NCBI GenBank assembly: GCA_045837725.1
Contig: JBEWZL010000213.1
Span: 173,449-237,448, forward strand
Direction of reading: 5' to 3'
From: Vermamoeba vermiformis
Lineage: Eukaryota > Tubulinea > Echinamoebida
Length of the DNA: 64,000 nucleotides
In this document: piece by piece, positions 1-11,549 of the stretch
Numbering within the stretch: position 1 is the stretch's first letter
How the letters are laid out: every line of letters starts with the position of its first letter
Translations under genes and position numbers: made by a program
Notes under the pieces: generated by a model
What the model was told of the DNA's origin: nothing
Databases searched by the model: none
What the model saw: only the letters and a program-made list of their open reading frames with translations

Positions 1-2000
1 AGAATTTTGGGATTTTTTGAAATTTAGCTTAGTAGTAGATCTACTACGTACCAGTTTTAGCAAATGTAGCAAAGTACGTAGCCACGCTATTGGCCAATCG
101 TTTTTCTTGCTCGCTGTGCGACACTTTGCCGTACATTGCATCAGGACCAAAAGCGTACATGAGATCAATGCCGTGGTGTGCGCGGCGAGTGCTGTTTGGA
201 TCTGGAAAGTAGTTGAAGACGTAGCCGTATACAGGCTGTTGCTTAGATAGTGACTTGATAAGCTGTTGCGTAGGGCATATGAAATAATAGTCGCTAACTA
301 ACGCTGCGTAGATCCAGTAGTACGGATCCGAAACATTACCTAAAAATCATGTCAGTTGAGTATTTTTGTACAATAATAGTATTTCATATTGTTATAATAT
401 ATAGTGGTAATTTTTCTTACTAAATTGAGGGTTTTTCATTGAATATATGGTTAAAAGTTTGTCGATGGTGTCTTGTGTCAAAGTTTTCTCGTTAAATTTG
501 ATGAATTTTTGCATCATTTTCATGAATAATTCTTCGCTAATTGATTTTAACGGGAATCCTAGGGCTGAAAACAAAGTGCCCTCATCGGCAGTAGTTCCGA
601 TAAGAATTGGAATTTTCAAGTCATATTTGCCCTATCATCCTATTAGCTCATTATATTATCATCTTAATATAAATATATGTCTTACATCAAAAAATATGCT
701 CGAGGTCCATTTGAAATTCACGCCATCGTTGACTAAATAATTTGACTCCCGCCAAGTCGCGCCTAAACATTGCCACCGTAATTGACGATTAAATATCAAT
801 TCTTCTGCTGGCAGACTTCTTAAACACTCCATAATCTCATTACTATAATAGGTTAAAATTAGATAAATTTTCTGAGCAGATCTGGATCGTACTTTGTTTT
901 TAGGTGATCGCATCCAACTTCTTTGACCATTTCTTCGCCAAATTGTTCAGCTTGCTCTAAATTGACTATAGTACTCGTAGGTGCTGAGCTTAATATAATA
1001 GCGTTCTTAAATACTGGCGGGTGTTCTTTGTTGGCTCGCAGATGCGCTAAAATACTGTGCGCACCAGCTGATTCGCCCATAACAGTAATTCTATTTGGAT
1101 CACCGTGAAATGCAGATATATATTTATAGACCCATGCTAAGGCTAGGCGCTGATCGAGAAGACCAAAGTTTGTCGGATTCGACGGATCTTCTTCGGTCAA
1201 TGCTTTGTGCGCAAAATAGCTCAATGCGTCCAATCTATAATTAAACGATACAACGATCATATCTTCCTAAAAAGGAAATGTCATTCACTGAACGAAAAGA
1301 ACCGCAAAGTAATCGATTTTTTACCTCTTTTACGTAATGAGTGGCATTAATGTAATGTTCGAGGCCTGAACTGAGCTTAAATCCACCGCCATGAATATAG
1401 ACTAATACGGGTAACTTCTCTTTAAAGTCATAATAATTAAATGGTCGCCAAATATTCAGTACTAAGCAATCTTCTTGTTGTGCAAGTCCGATCGTGGGTA
1501 TTGACTGGATGCAGGCTATTTTTTTGTTCGCATGGAACAATTTAGACCAAGGCTTGGCTGGAATAGGTGCTTTGAAGCGATTGGGACCAACAGGAGGCTC
1601 GGCATAGCTGGATGTACTTGTTAGCGAAATTGAAAAGGTCACAGAGATGATCTAAACCGTTATTTATCAAGTTTAAAAATTATCAGCAATTTTTTTCGTT
1701 GTATTTGACTTTTAACAACGTGAAAATGTCGCGACATCCGGATAATAAAATTCCAAAAATAAATAGAATTTTCCATCTCATTATAATGGCACTGTACGTA
1801 CGGAATTCCAACGTATTCGCGAATATCACCATTAATATGACCGACCACTGTTCCGAGGCCCTCAATCAACACTCCATCCGCCTATCAAATATTTTTTAAG
1901 ATTCTCTTCTGAAATAGGCAATGATATTAAGCCTGCTTACATTACACCATTGAACCAAGCACAAAATAAATATAAAAGTGCAGAGTAACGTGCTCTTCAT
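1..2000 (-). CDS. Secreted type-B carboxylesterase, 3' end cut off by window
   Basis: Hydrolase of the carboxylesterase/cholinesterase alpha/beta family, probably acting on ester or lipid substrates in the secretory pathway or outside the cell. It begins with a hydrophobic signal peptide (MKSTLLCTFIFILCLVQWC) ending at an intron. Next come the family block GIPYAEPPVGPNRF (joined across an intron at about 1610-1808), the oxyanion-hole HGGGF near 1380-1395, the nucleophile elbow GESAG near 1070-1085, the acidic-residue block GTTADEGTLF near 575-605, and the catalytic-His block HHGIDLMYAF near 145-180. The Ser-Glu-His triad is therefore present. The C-terminal end lies beyond base 1. The start is chosen for its signal peptide. 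It is divergent from PrimPol, only 25 bases away. The substrate cannot be told from sequence. Confidence 0.88.
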
Positions 2001-2025
2001 TTTGATAGAGCCAAGGAAATAATTA
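2001..2025. promoter_or_regulatory. Very short bidirectional start region
   Basis: Only 25 bases separate the start codon of the minus-strand carboxylesterase (ends at 2000) from the first plausible PrimPol ATG at 2026. An alternative PrimPol ATG at 2044 would widen the gap to 43 bases. Promoter elements for both genes must lie here or overlap the opposite coding sequence. No TATA box is obvious. The region is inferred from gene starts, not from a recognised motif. Confidence 0.35.
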
Positions 2026-4343
2026 ATGTTCAATTTTTCTGCAATGACAACGACAAGCCCGACCAAAAAGAGGCCATTGCTTGACGGAGATGGAGAATTG
2101 CCTATTAGTAAAAAACCAAAGCTTGAAAGTGATGGTAAGCGAAGATCTTGCTCAAAAAAAAAATAATGATCGATGAAAACAGTATTTGCCCAAGAATGAG
2201 AAAGGCAATATATAAATCGGACAAAATATTCTGTAATTATTATATTAAAATATTGAACTTGATATTACGGTTGCATTGACGTTTATTTTTTTAAAAAAAG
2301 GCGGGATCGAAAATGAGACTGAGGAATGGCTCTGTATAGAAGAAAATACACAAGAGGCGGATGACAATATTCCAGAATATATTAAAACGAAAGAAATTGG
2401 CCCGAAAGAGAAGGAGCAACAGATCTGGCGACCGAAGCAGATCGATCCGAAACAATTCTACAGCGAGCCGGACTTAAATTGGAAAATTAAACTTGCACGT
2501 CTATCACAGCCTCCAAATGATAAAGAAATGCAAAAGAGGTACTAAAACGATCTAATCTCTCGAGATCTATTTTTAACACGAACAATTATCAGTAACACTA
2601 CCGTCTATCATATTGGACGCGTATTTTATAAGCAAGATGAAGCTTTCAAATATTTGGATAGTCATTTCGACGCTAAAGTACTTCATGTATTCGCTTTTGA
2701 ACAGGTAACGGATCCAGACCGAAAAATTCAAAACCATTTTCTAACTTGAATAAATTTAGGAATCATTTCATGGCGGTCGAAAATATTTAGTATGCACTTA
2801 TAAAGATTTTTGGAAGCATTACAAACGCCTTCCTGACACCGAACGGCATTTTTACGAATTGATCCGTGAAGGTACACCTTGCTGCTTGTACCTTGATTTA
2901 GGTGAGTTGCAATGTACTATATGTCTTTATAGTATATTAACGATATTATAGAGTACAAAAAAGAGTTTAACAAAGAAATTGTTGCCGAAGAATTGGTTGA
3001 CACTTTGATCCAGTACTTGTCAAGTGCAATCAAAGACTCGTTTCAGGTATAATTACACTATATACTGCTATTATATATTAATTTATTTCATAAGATTGAT
3101 GTCACGCGAGATTCTATTGTGGATCTGGACTCGTCCAGTGACGATAAATTTTCACGACATTTAATTTTTAAGTCAGTCGTCTTTAGAAACAATATCGTAA
3201 GTAATTAATACTATCCTATGTCTTATTATTCACTGATATGCTTTAGTATTGCGGTAATTTTGTGAAGTACATGTGCGGCAAGATCAACTTTGAATGTCAA
3301 ACTAAACGACCAGAAGAACTATTACCAGGGCTCGAAAAGCTATTGGTAATGAACGATAAGGGTAATAAGACTATATTTATAGACCCAGCTGTGTATTCAC
3401 GGAATAGGTATGGAGATCCAGATCTACCGACTGAAAATTAACCTTGTCTTATTTGCAGAATATTCCGCGTATATAGATCGAGTAAACTCGGAAAAAATAC
3501 TCCGCTGATTGTTAGCCACGCGAATAAGTTCAAATATCAAAAGGAGACAGAACTTTTTATGGCCTCGCTCGTGTGCACTATCGGAAACAAACCTGTCGAC
3601 CAAACACTCGTATTCGATGATATATGTAAGTACCATATATTGCATTTTGAGCTTAGGTGAGCTGACTGAATTATTAGCGTCGCTGATCTATGGCAAGTTA
3701 CCCGAATCCAACTCACCGAGCAAACGATCCACAGTATTAAAAGGCGATCGTTTGAATGAATTCGAACACTCTCCTTTCCCAGAAATCGATCTATTTGTTG
3801 CCAGCTCACTTAAACAACGAAAGGTAAGATAAACTTACCGTTTGGTTACTCGATCTGATCCAAATTTTATCTAGGGAGGACGAGGTTACTTACGCAGTTG
3901 GATGTGCTTTAAAGAAGCGTTATTATTGGTATATAATATAGGCGGTAATCGTTTCTGCGAGAACATTAATCGCGAGCATAAGAGCAATCACATTATGCTC
4001 GTGGCGGACTTTGGGTTAAAAATCGTTTACCAAAAATGGTAATTATATAGCAAAATTATAGAATACCCTTACTAATTTCGAGTGAAGTCACGATCCAGAC
4101 TGCCACGTGCAAAATTTCAAGGGATCCCCGACAATAATTCCTGAAGAGTTAATTCCCGACGAAATTAAACAACAAATCGCCGAAGAAAATGCCAAGAATC
4201 ATACCTCTAACAATAATGGCTCTTATTTCACCGAGAGCGACGAGAAATTTTGGGCTGAGCTCGATTGTGATGCGTTGTTCGACAAGCTACAACAACCAAC
4301 GACTAATGCTGAAACTAGTGATGCTACGAATGAACTAAATTGA
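2026..4343 (+). CDS. PRIMPOL: PrimPol, archaeo-eukaryotic DNA primase-polymerase
   Basis: Primase and translesion polymerase that re-primes stalled replication forks in nucleus and mitochondria. After a Lys/Pro-rich N-terminus come the AEP blocks: FYELIREGTPCCLYLDLEY (metal-binding DxE; about 2850-2960), FSRHLIFKSV (SxH motif; about 3150-3175), and FRVYRSSKLGKNTPLIVSHA (nucleotide-binding region, about 3462-3532). The UL52-type zinc knuckle follows: FCENINREHKSNHIM and YQKCHDPDC, with Cys/His/Cys/Cys ligands matching vertebrate PrimPol (about 3955-4110). The C-terminal tail is acidic (SDEKFWAELDCDALFDKL), the position of the RPA-binding motifs in the human protein. Many short introns interrupt the gene. 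ATG 2026 is the first in frame; 2044 is an alternative. The family assignment is firm. Confidence 0.92.
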
Positions 4344-4754
4344 AGTAAGCGAATTCAAATGGATAAGAAGAAAAGGTATTTTGTGAGCGGTTCACAAACA
4401 GGAAACCTCGTGCACTGATTAATTAGCGGGAACATAATAGCACAGTACGTACATCATAATATAATCATTTAATATCGATATTAATGTATCATAAACAGAC
4501 AGATTGCTAGCCGGATGAAATGATGGATCGGCGACAGGATCCAGAAATAGAGCAATCAGCTTGTAAAATGCAATGCATCTAACGCTATCAAACTCGTCAA
4601 TATTGCTAGCATGACTTAGCAGTCAATTATAATTGAATAAAATAAACAGGTTAATTGGCCTGATTTGACATCTTGACACGTGTGCCAAAAAGATTGTGTT
4701 TGACACGGAATTGCATTTATTATTTATGTTGTATTATAGTTGTGAATAGTAATA
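4344..4754. other. Intergenic region, PrimPol to RhoGAP
   Basis: About 410 AT-rich bases with no coding signal. It contains a near copy of the intronic palindrome described elsewhere in this annotation: TGACACGTGTGC at about 4675, against the perfect TGACACGTGTCA. It presumably holds the PrimPol 3' end and the RhoGAP promoter. No RNA gene was seen. Confidence 0.5.
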
Positions 4755-7700
4755 ATGGCTGATTTAGAATTTCCTTCGCCATTCGAGCCAAGCGAAGAAA
4801 TAACCGAGGAAATATCTTTTGGTAAGGGAAGCTTTTATTTATCGGTTTACAGCAGTAATACAGCTTAATTTAATATTATTTATTCATTATGAAGTAGTAG
4901 TTTGCTAATTAAAATATTGCATTAATTTTTTGGAATTATTTCAGATCAAAATGAAGTTAGTGGCAGACAACGAAGTTTAAATTCGTTTGCTAGCACAAAT
5001 GGAGATATTAATGCGTTGAAATTTGCTGCAAGAGATATTAGATTAAGCTTGGCGAGCAGCGAGAGGAACACAGATGACTTGATCAACTTTTTGAGCAAGG
5101 AAATTGGAGATCAAGGAGTTGAATCCCATCTAAATCAAGAACAGTTACAAGATGCTCTAAAAGACTTACAATTAGAAAATTCAATTAATTATAACTTCAA
5201 TAACGGTAAGCTAAAGATCTAATTTCGATTTTACGAGCCGTTTAGCTTATTTGTTGGTCTGAAAATTAGAATAATATTTCATAGTGTTATGTAATGAGTT
5301 ACGCGTATTATGTGACCAAAAATTAAGCGGATCTCGATCTTAACACAATTTCAATTTTCAAGTTTTGTCTCCTGCTCCTGATAACCTTATTTCAGCACAA
5401 TCTAATAATTTAACGTACCTATAGTCGCCAAAGAGGATGCAGAGCCAAGACCAGCAGATCTCTCAGCCTCAACTTCGAACACAAGTTTATCCAGCGAATT
5501 TTCAGAGGCATCGAATAGTAGCAGCATGGTATTGCCGCCAATTACAACTCCATTACCACCACCATTGAGCGCTGCTGATATCCCCGAGCATTCTCCATTT
5601 GAAATGATGTCGCCATTCGAACCGAGTGGATTGCAAGAGGAGATTCCACCGCCAAAAAAACTCAGCTTCAGCGACGCACCGTACTCATTGGATGAGTTCA
5701 TTGACTCAAGCCCGTTCGAGCCTACAAAATATATCCCTCCATTGTCGCTTTCAAACCCTATCGACATCACCAGTGGCACGCAAAGTGACGGTCTGACCGA
5801 GGTTTCCAGTTCCTCAAACACAGCTGCAAATTTTTCTTCGAATGGACAACCACTCAGCGCACCAAATAGCTACCCAGGCATGCCTATTCCGAACAATACT
5901 ATCAATAATTTCGCAAATGCACAGCCGTCAAGTTCACCGCCAATCAGTGTCATCAGCATGACCCAGGCACCGCGCAAATTCTCCGTGTTGAAAGAACTAG
6001 TGCCACTTTCGTCCTCTCCGCCAATAAGCGTCAAACAAAATCCGAAGAGTGCTCCTAATTCTCCGCGAAACGAAATTTCATCATCGAATGAACCTCTCAC
6101 TAAACCGAGTGGCCGAAGCAACAGTTTGAACTCGACTTATGGATCAACTTCAATCTCGTCCTCTAGCTCGATACCTAAAAAGGAAAGTGGTGGAAATTTA
6201 TCGCCGCTTCATGAACACCGAGAAGAACTCATGGAAACAATAGTGGTGGATCAGAATCAAAGAAAGAGCGGTTGGGTGATGCATAGACCAGTAGCTAAAG
6301 ATAATTATACCCTTGGTTCTCATCGCAAATCTACAGCTGTTGGTGCAAATACTGTGGCTCAGCTGAACGCAGATGCGGTTCAACAAAGAATGACGGTCAA
6401 ATTCACTGAACCATTAAAAGACAGCGGCGATAAAAATAGATGGCAACCGGTTGAAAAACATGAAGCTCCTAAAATTGGTCAAGAAGGTGTTCGAAAACAA
6501 AGAAAATCGTTATTGACGCGATCTACATCCGCAAGTTCTTTGCCGCGAAATTCCGTCTCAAGAGATGACAGTACTAATAACAACACTAATGTTGGAAACA
6601 AGAATCCGCGGAAAAATTCAAAAACAGAACCCACCAGTCCACTCCAAATTTCCAAGAGCGAATCCGTTATTCAAGATCCGGTTAGTAGCGGTCTAACTGC
6701 TGCACTTTCAGAAGCGGGTCTTATTGGCAGTCCTATTGAATCTAATAATAACAATACTGAGCCTGAAGAAAAGACAAAGCCAAGAAGAAAATCTTTGATT
6801 GGAAAATTGACGCGAACCCTGTCTTCAACATTTAAGCCGTTAATTTCAACTGGCAAAGACAAAGAAAAAGATCCGTCTTCTACATCTCCTATCAATTCTG
6901 GCCCGAGTTCATTGAGCTCTTCGCCGACATCCACGATCAAGATCAGCGCACCATCGGGCAATGAGAAGCGAAAGAAACGAGCTGCAAGTGATGCTCGTAA
7001 CAAGAAGCCTACTTTGCCCGTGTCAAATGATCGAGACAGATCTCAAACTGTCGTGACCTTCAACGACATACAACGAAACGGAGCATATTCAGCGAACGGA
7101 ATCTTCGGCATACCTTTAGATATCCTCTACCAGTAAGTACAAATCGACAGTAGCCGCCACCTATTCCTAATATGGTAATTACTTATGCTTAACAGACAAA
7201 ACGATGGTGTTCCAGATTTGATCAATGTCTGCTGTGGCTACTTGGAACAAAAAGGTATGTACTGGCGACCTTAAACCACCCAAAATGGTTACTCATGTGT
7301 CTTTATGATAGCCCTTAATTTAGAAGGTCTATTCCGAATCAGTCCGACCATGACTGAAGTAAATCAGTGGAAGACGGATCTGACATTCGAATCGATGCAC
7401 AAATTGAACGATATTGATAACCCGCACTTAGTAGCATCATTACTGGTACGTCTAATTTGCGAAATAGGCTAATAATTAACAAATGCCCTTAGAAACAATT
7501 CTTCTTGGACCTGCCGGATCCGCTGTTTACCGACCAATTGTTCAAACAATTCCAAGATGCTACTGGTAAGTAGCGATTCTTCTTATGATTTCATGTACTA
7601 AAGGACTCGGTTAGATATCGAAAATGATACTATGAGGAAGATCAAACTCGAAGACTTGTTGAGCAAGTTGCCGGAAGCTAACTACGCAGTGTTAAGAGTG

Positions 7701-7976
7701 CTCATCACATTTTTACGTAAAGTCGCTCAACATTCACATGAAAATAAGATGGACGCAAGGTAAATATATTGTTCTTATATATTATGGCATGTATTAACGG
7801 TCAACAGAAATTTGGGCTTAGTTCTTTCGCCCAGCATCTTGCGAAGAAAATCTGCCACGTTTGACGTTGCGGATCTGACCAAAGCAAAGCAACATTGGAT
7901 GATAATTCATGACTTGATAGTTAACTATGATTTAATAAGCGATACTCCACCAAAAGATTATTTACCGGTGGATTAG
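4755..7976 (+). CDS. RhoGAP protein with long disordered N-terminal region
   Basis: GTPase-activating protein for Rho/Rac-type GTPases. The first roughly 650 residues are low-complexity Ser/Pro/Asn-rich sequence. Repeated short F-E-P-S/T phrases occur (SPFEPSEE, MSPFEPSG, SSPFEPTK), with basic patches such as KPRRKSLIGKLTRTLSS that look like kinase sites. The C-terminal RhoGAP domain begins at FGIPLDILYQ (about 7100), continues with DGVPDLINVCCGYLE and EGLFRISPT (the Arg is the arginine finger), and ends with the conserved NLGLVLSPSILRR block near 7805-7850. Introns fall inside the domain at about 7135, 7255, 7445, 7565 and 7760. Start ATG 4755 gives MADLEFPSPFEPSEEITEE. The gene converges on the SGNH esterase about 90 bases downstream. 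A Rho GTPase is encoded at 10.2 kb, but nothing shows that it is the substrate. Confidence 0.9.
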
Positions 7977-8068
7977 TTTTAAGATCCGAAATAGATCAAC
8001 CTTGTACCATAGCAAACAATTCAGTCTTGAATAAATTTATTTATTGTACATTTGAGCAACATTATTAT

Positions 8069-9059
8069 TTACAATTTAGACTTAATATTGTCGAAAATAA
8101 TCTGGCCAATGTGGTCATAACCTTCTTTAGTAAAATGCACGCCGTCGTCCCAGTACTTGTCTCGATCTTCTTTATTCAACGAGAAATATGGCAATAATAC
8201 GGCAAGGTCAATATGGTTGTTGGGATATAGCTCACTAATACAAATTAATACTGGTCTTGTTTAACTTCCGTTGCTTACCGGATGCAGTTGTTTAGGGCGG
8301 TCCACTGTGGCTTAATAAATGCATCCATTTCGCCCTAATAATATTAATGATATAAATTCATATTTTCGTAGTAATTGCAGTATTAAATGCTTACAGAGTC
8401 GTCCAAACCTGTTGAAAAAACTTGTTAGATCTGGATGTTAAATAGCTCTATTTCTATTTACTTACAAACCTCGGGAACGGTAACTGAAAAAGTCTTAATT
8501 CCATATTCATTCGCTAATTTATGAATTGCTGCAATATTGTCGAGAATTTTCTTAGTGTCAAATCGATGATACAAATCATTCGTTCCTAATCGTAAGAATT
8601 AATATAAATAAATATAATTCTTATGATATGCATACCTCCTAATACTACCATATGCGTAAATTGTCGTTTTTCGACCTTGACCATTTTTTGCAAACGATAC
8701 AGCATCTGACTCGTCAATTCGCCGCTAATGCCAGCATTTGTTACTTGAACGCGGGATTGTGGAAACGCAGATGTGAGTAATCTAGTTAACACCTGAGTAT
8801 ATGGATGGAAGTGCATGCCCCCAAGCGTAAAACCTTCGGTTAAACTGTCACCTGCATCCAAAAATTAATTAAAAATTACCAAAAATTATATTTGCAATTT
8901 TAATTTTGTTGCACATAGCCAATTTTCCTCTATAATTGAACCATAGGCCATAAATAAAAAGGGCGGGATTTCCTCAAGTTGGATGTACCCTGACTTACCT
9001 AAAGCTAAAAGACGGATTTTTGCGAGCATAGTGCTATCACTATTTGTATTGTCACTCAT
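8069..9059 (-). CDS. SGNH/GDSL esterase, isoamyl-acetate-hydrolysing type
   Basis: Small SGNH-fold ester hydrolase. Block I, LALGDSLTEGF, with the nucleophile Ser, is assembled across an intron (about 8852-8996). Block II is NAGISGELTSQML near 8710-8745, and block III is MVVLGG followed by TNDLYHRFD across a short intron near 8590-8640. Block V, DDGVHFTKEGYDHIG, with catalytic Asp and His, lies near 8105-8150. This order and the DGVHFTKEGY ending resemble the eukaryotic IAH1 branch. There is no signal peptide, so it is probably cytosolic. The start codon at 9059 gives MSDNTNSDSTMLAKIRLL; a later in-frame Met is possible. The natural substrate is unknown. Confidence 0.85.
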
Positions 9060-9261
9060 TTACTGATAATTCGCAATCGAATGTGTTCGAGTTTGCGAGT
9101 AGCCGTTTTAAATTAAAAGGAGGCTTTATTTGACTTAGAAACCAAACAATAACATAATAAGAGCTATAATTATGATAAAATAATATTTAGAACAAGGAGT
9201 ATGCATATTATTTAAGCGGTGGAATGATTAGCACGCAAACCTCCTAATCTGCTGAGCAAAT

Positions 9262-9866
9262 CTAGAGCTTGCTGCGGATGTCAATCTTCTTGGCCTTTTC
9301 TTTCTCGGGAATAGGCACTACCACGGTCAATACACCGTTGTCGAGCGACGCTTTAATGTCTCCTGTTTGAACAGCAGCTGGGATCGAGAAAGAGCGGCTG
9401 AATTTGCCAGAGAAGCGTTCAGAATAGACTTTTTCACCTTCCTTGGGCTTCTCAATAGTCTTTTCTCCGCTAATAGTAAGAATGCCCTCGTGCACCTATT
9501 TAATTAAAAAAGATTCGTCAGATTAGGGAAATTATTTTGATCCAAATAATTTAGCCTTGCTTCAATATTATATTAATTTCATATATTATCCTTCAACAAT
9601 ATTTTCAGTATTTAATCTAATAATTAAATTTCTAAGGCAGCACTAGCAAGATGCGTGACGTCACCACAGATGTATTTTCTTACCTCGACGTTCAACTGCT
9701 TAGAGGACACGCCAGGAACTTCTGCATGGATGGTTATCTCTTTTTCGTTCTGTTTGAAGTCTACTTTAGGTCTCCAAACTCCGTCAGGCAAATCCAGCGA
9801 AGCCACGCGCAAACGAGGGAAACCTTTCGTCAACAATTCGAATGGATCCGACCATAAACTACTCAT
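9262..9866 (-). CDS. Small heat shock protein, Hsp20/alpha-crystallin family
   Basis: ATP-independent holdase chaperone that binds unfolding proteins. Two exons code for roughly 140 residues: a short N-terminal arm (MSSLWSDPFELLTKGFPRL), then the alpha-crystallin domain with WRPKVDFKQNEKEITIHAEV, PGVSSKQLNVEV, GILTISGEK, and the signature ASLDNGVLTVVVP near 9310-9350. It closes with a Lys-rich tail, KAKKIDIRSKL. The intron is about 190 bases. A GAA-TT-TTC heat-shock-element-like pair lies about 140 bases upstream of the start, on the far side of the divergent spacer shared with the Rho GTPase gene. Confidence 0.93.
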
Positions 9867-10004
9867 TTGCAGTTAGTGGTTGTAGCTACGTCGAGTAGAA
9901 CTACCAGGTAAGCTGTGTTTGTTCGATCTGAAATTTGATGAAAATGAATGCACTAGCAAAAACGAGAAATTAATATTTTGGATCCGCGTGATTCACTGAA
10001 CGAT

Positions 10005-10012
10005 GAATTTTC
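10005..10012. promoter_or_regulatory. Possible two-unit heat shock element
   Basis: GAATTTTC reads as inverted GAA and TTC units with the two-base spacing used by heat shock factor sites. It lies in the 320-base spacer between the divergent Hsp20 and Rho GTPase genes. Only two of the usual three units are present, so this could be chance. Confidence 0.25.
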
Positions 10013-10190
10013 TCTACCTTCTAGTATCAGTCACAATGATGCGGGCATATTCCATCTGTGCCTATCCGAATCAATTTTCGTGTACTGAAATTCAATTTTT
10101 CGCCGGCAATGTCCATTTTTAACAAAACGAGCTCCGAACACTATAATAGCAAGATTATTAATATTGACTATTGCAATATAGATTTCAGTA

Positions 10191-10969
10191 ATGACCGAAC
10201 AAACGAGGTTGAAAGTGGTAGTTACGGGAGATCCAGGTGTTGGCAAAACAACGTTAACTCTTCGATACCTAAACAACCAATTCGTGGAAGAATATGTGCC
10301 TAATGTATATGATACCTTTAGTAAGTCAAGACTAACGATTTTAAAATTAGTCAAGTTACGTAAATTTAAAATAACGTGTTGCTTCTGTAGGTATTGAAAA
10401 AGTCATAGATGGCCAAAATTATTTCATAGAAATTATTGACGCAGCAGGAGGGGAAGATTACGATAAGTAAGCAAATTAAATTTCGGGATGCCGACTTCAT
10501 AAATGAACCAAAAGAACGCCTTAAACCAAAACCGTACAATAATTCCTGTGTTACGTATTGTCACATTTATTTAGGTCTAATTGTACTTTATAGGTTACGA
10601 CCGCTCTCGTACGGTGGCACATCTGCATTTTTACTGCTGTTCTCGATCGTCAAACCAGAAACTTTAAACAGCGTGCGAACAAAGTGGAAACCTGAATTCG
10701 ACCAACACGCTCCTAATACTCCTATCATTTTGGTCGGAGCCAAAGTGGATTTGCGAGACAAACCGGATGTTCTTCAGAATCTCGAAAAGAAAGGTCAAAA
10801 ACCGGTAACGCGCGAACAAGCCGATGCAATGAAGAAGGAAATAGGAGCACTAGCCTATATTGAGACATCTGCTTTGACTGGTGCAAATGTTCCAGATGCA
10901 TTTGAAGAGTTCATCAAATCCACTAACAGGCCACGAGAGGATCCAAAAAGCCGCTGCGTCATTTCTTAA
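10191..10969 (+). CDS. Atypical Rho-family small GTPase
   Basis: Rac/Rho-type GTPase of about 190 residues with the Rho insert region (QNLEKKGQKPVTREQADAM) and a prenylation box CVIS at the C-terminus, so it is expected on membranes. The P-loop reads GDPGVGKT; Rac has GDGAVGKT, so residue 12 is Pro. Switch I reads YVPNVYDTF, with Asn in place of the Mg-coordinating Thr35. Switch II reads DAAGGEDYDKLRPLSY, with Gly (codon GGG) in place of catalytic Gln61. G4 is VGAKVDLRD and G5 is ETSA. Introns fall after YDTF and after EDYDK; the second junction restores DKLRPL. Loss of Gln61 and Thr35 is expected to impair hydrolysis and switching, as in atypical Rho proteins such as Rnd and RhoH. A RhoGAP gene lies 2.2 kb upstream. 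Confidence 0.9.
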
Positions 10970-11549
10970 GCTGCTCATCCATTTAAGGTATTGTACTATT
11001 ACGCTATAAATAGACTGGTTAAATTATAACTCTGAAGTTAATTACGGATGTGGTCCACTTAACGACACCATGTTCACGTTAAATTTCTTTAATTTCATTA
11101 GCATATTATTTCCTTAGCATCCTTAATTCATTGCATAATTTTAAACCGTCACCAATCGCATTTTGAATGATTGCGTTCTAATTGCGCAAATTTATGCATC
11201 CGCAAATACAGACGGAATTAACGGTTTGATTTGGTTAGAAATTGTTTCTTATTACTAGACAATCATTAGTAATAGGCATCATAAGAAGCGCTAGTAAGCA
11301 GCGTTTGAGTTTGACACAAACCAAATTGTTTCCTTTTATGGAAATGTCGCACACAGACAAACGAGATTATGCGTCTCGTGCAACACGAAACGGGGTTTGT
11401 TTTCTTATGTAACACGAGCGAGTATTTCAAACGCCTATTTAAACAAGAATACACAACGTAAGACCAGATCGCCAAAAGTTTTTTGTTACTAATCGATTTG
11501 TATTCGTGCAGGATTATGCGCTGTCCCATATACAAGAAAATATAGCAAC
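10970..11549. other. Intergenic region, Rho GTPase to PA-7TM gene
   Basis: About 580 AT-rich bases presumed to hold the 3' UTR of the GTPase gene and the promoter of the next gene. An antisense open frame near 11266-11535 has no domain, no codon-use support and no homologue that I recognise. No RNA gene or repeat was seen. Confidence 0.5.

Noticed and set aside
10031-10354. Antisense open frame over the start of the Rho GTPase
   Set aside because: It lies opposite the conserved P-loop exon and shows no family match.
11266-11535. Minus-strand open frame in the spacer after the Rho GTPase
   Set aside because: Composition and residue use look random; no splice context or domain.
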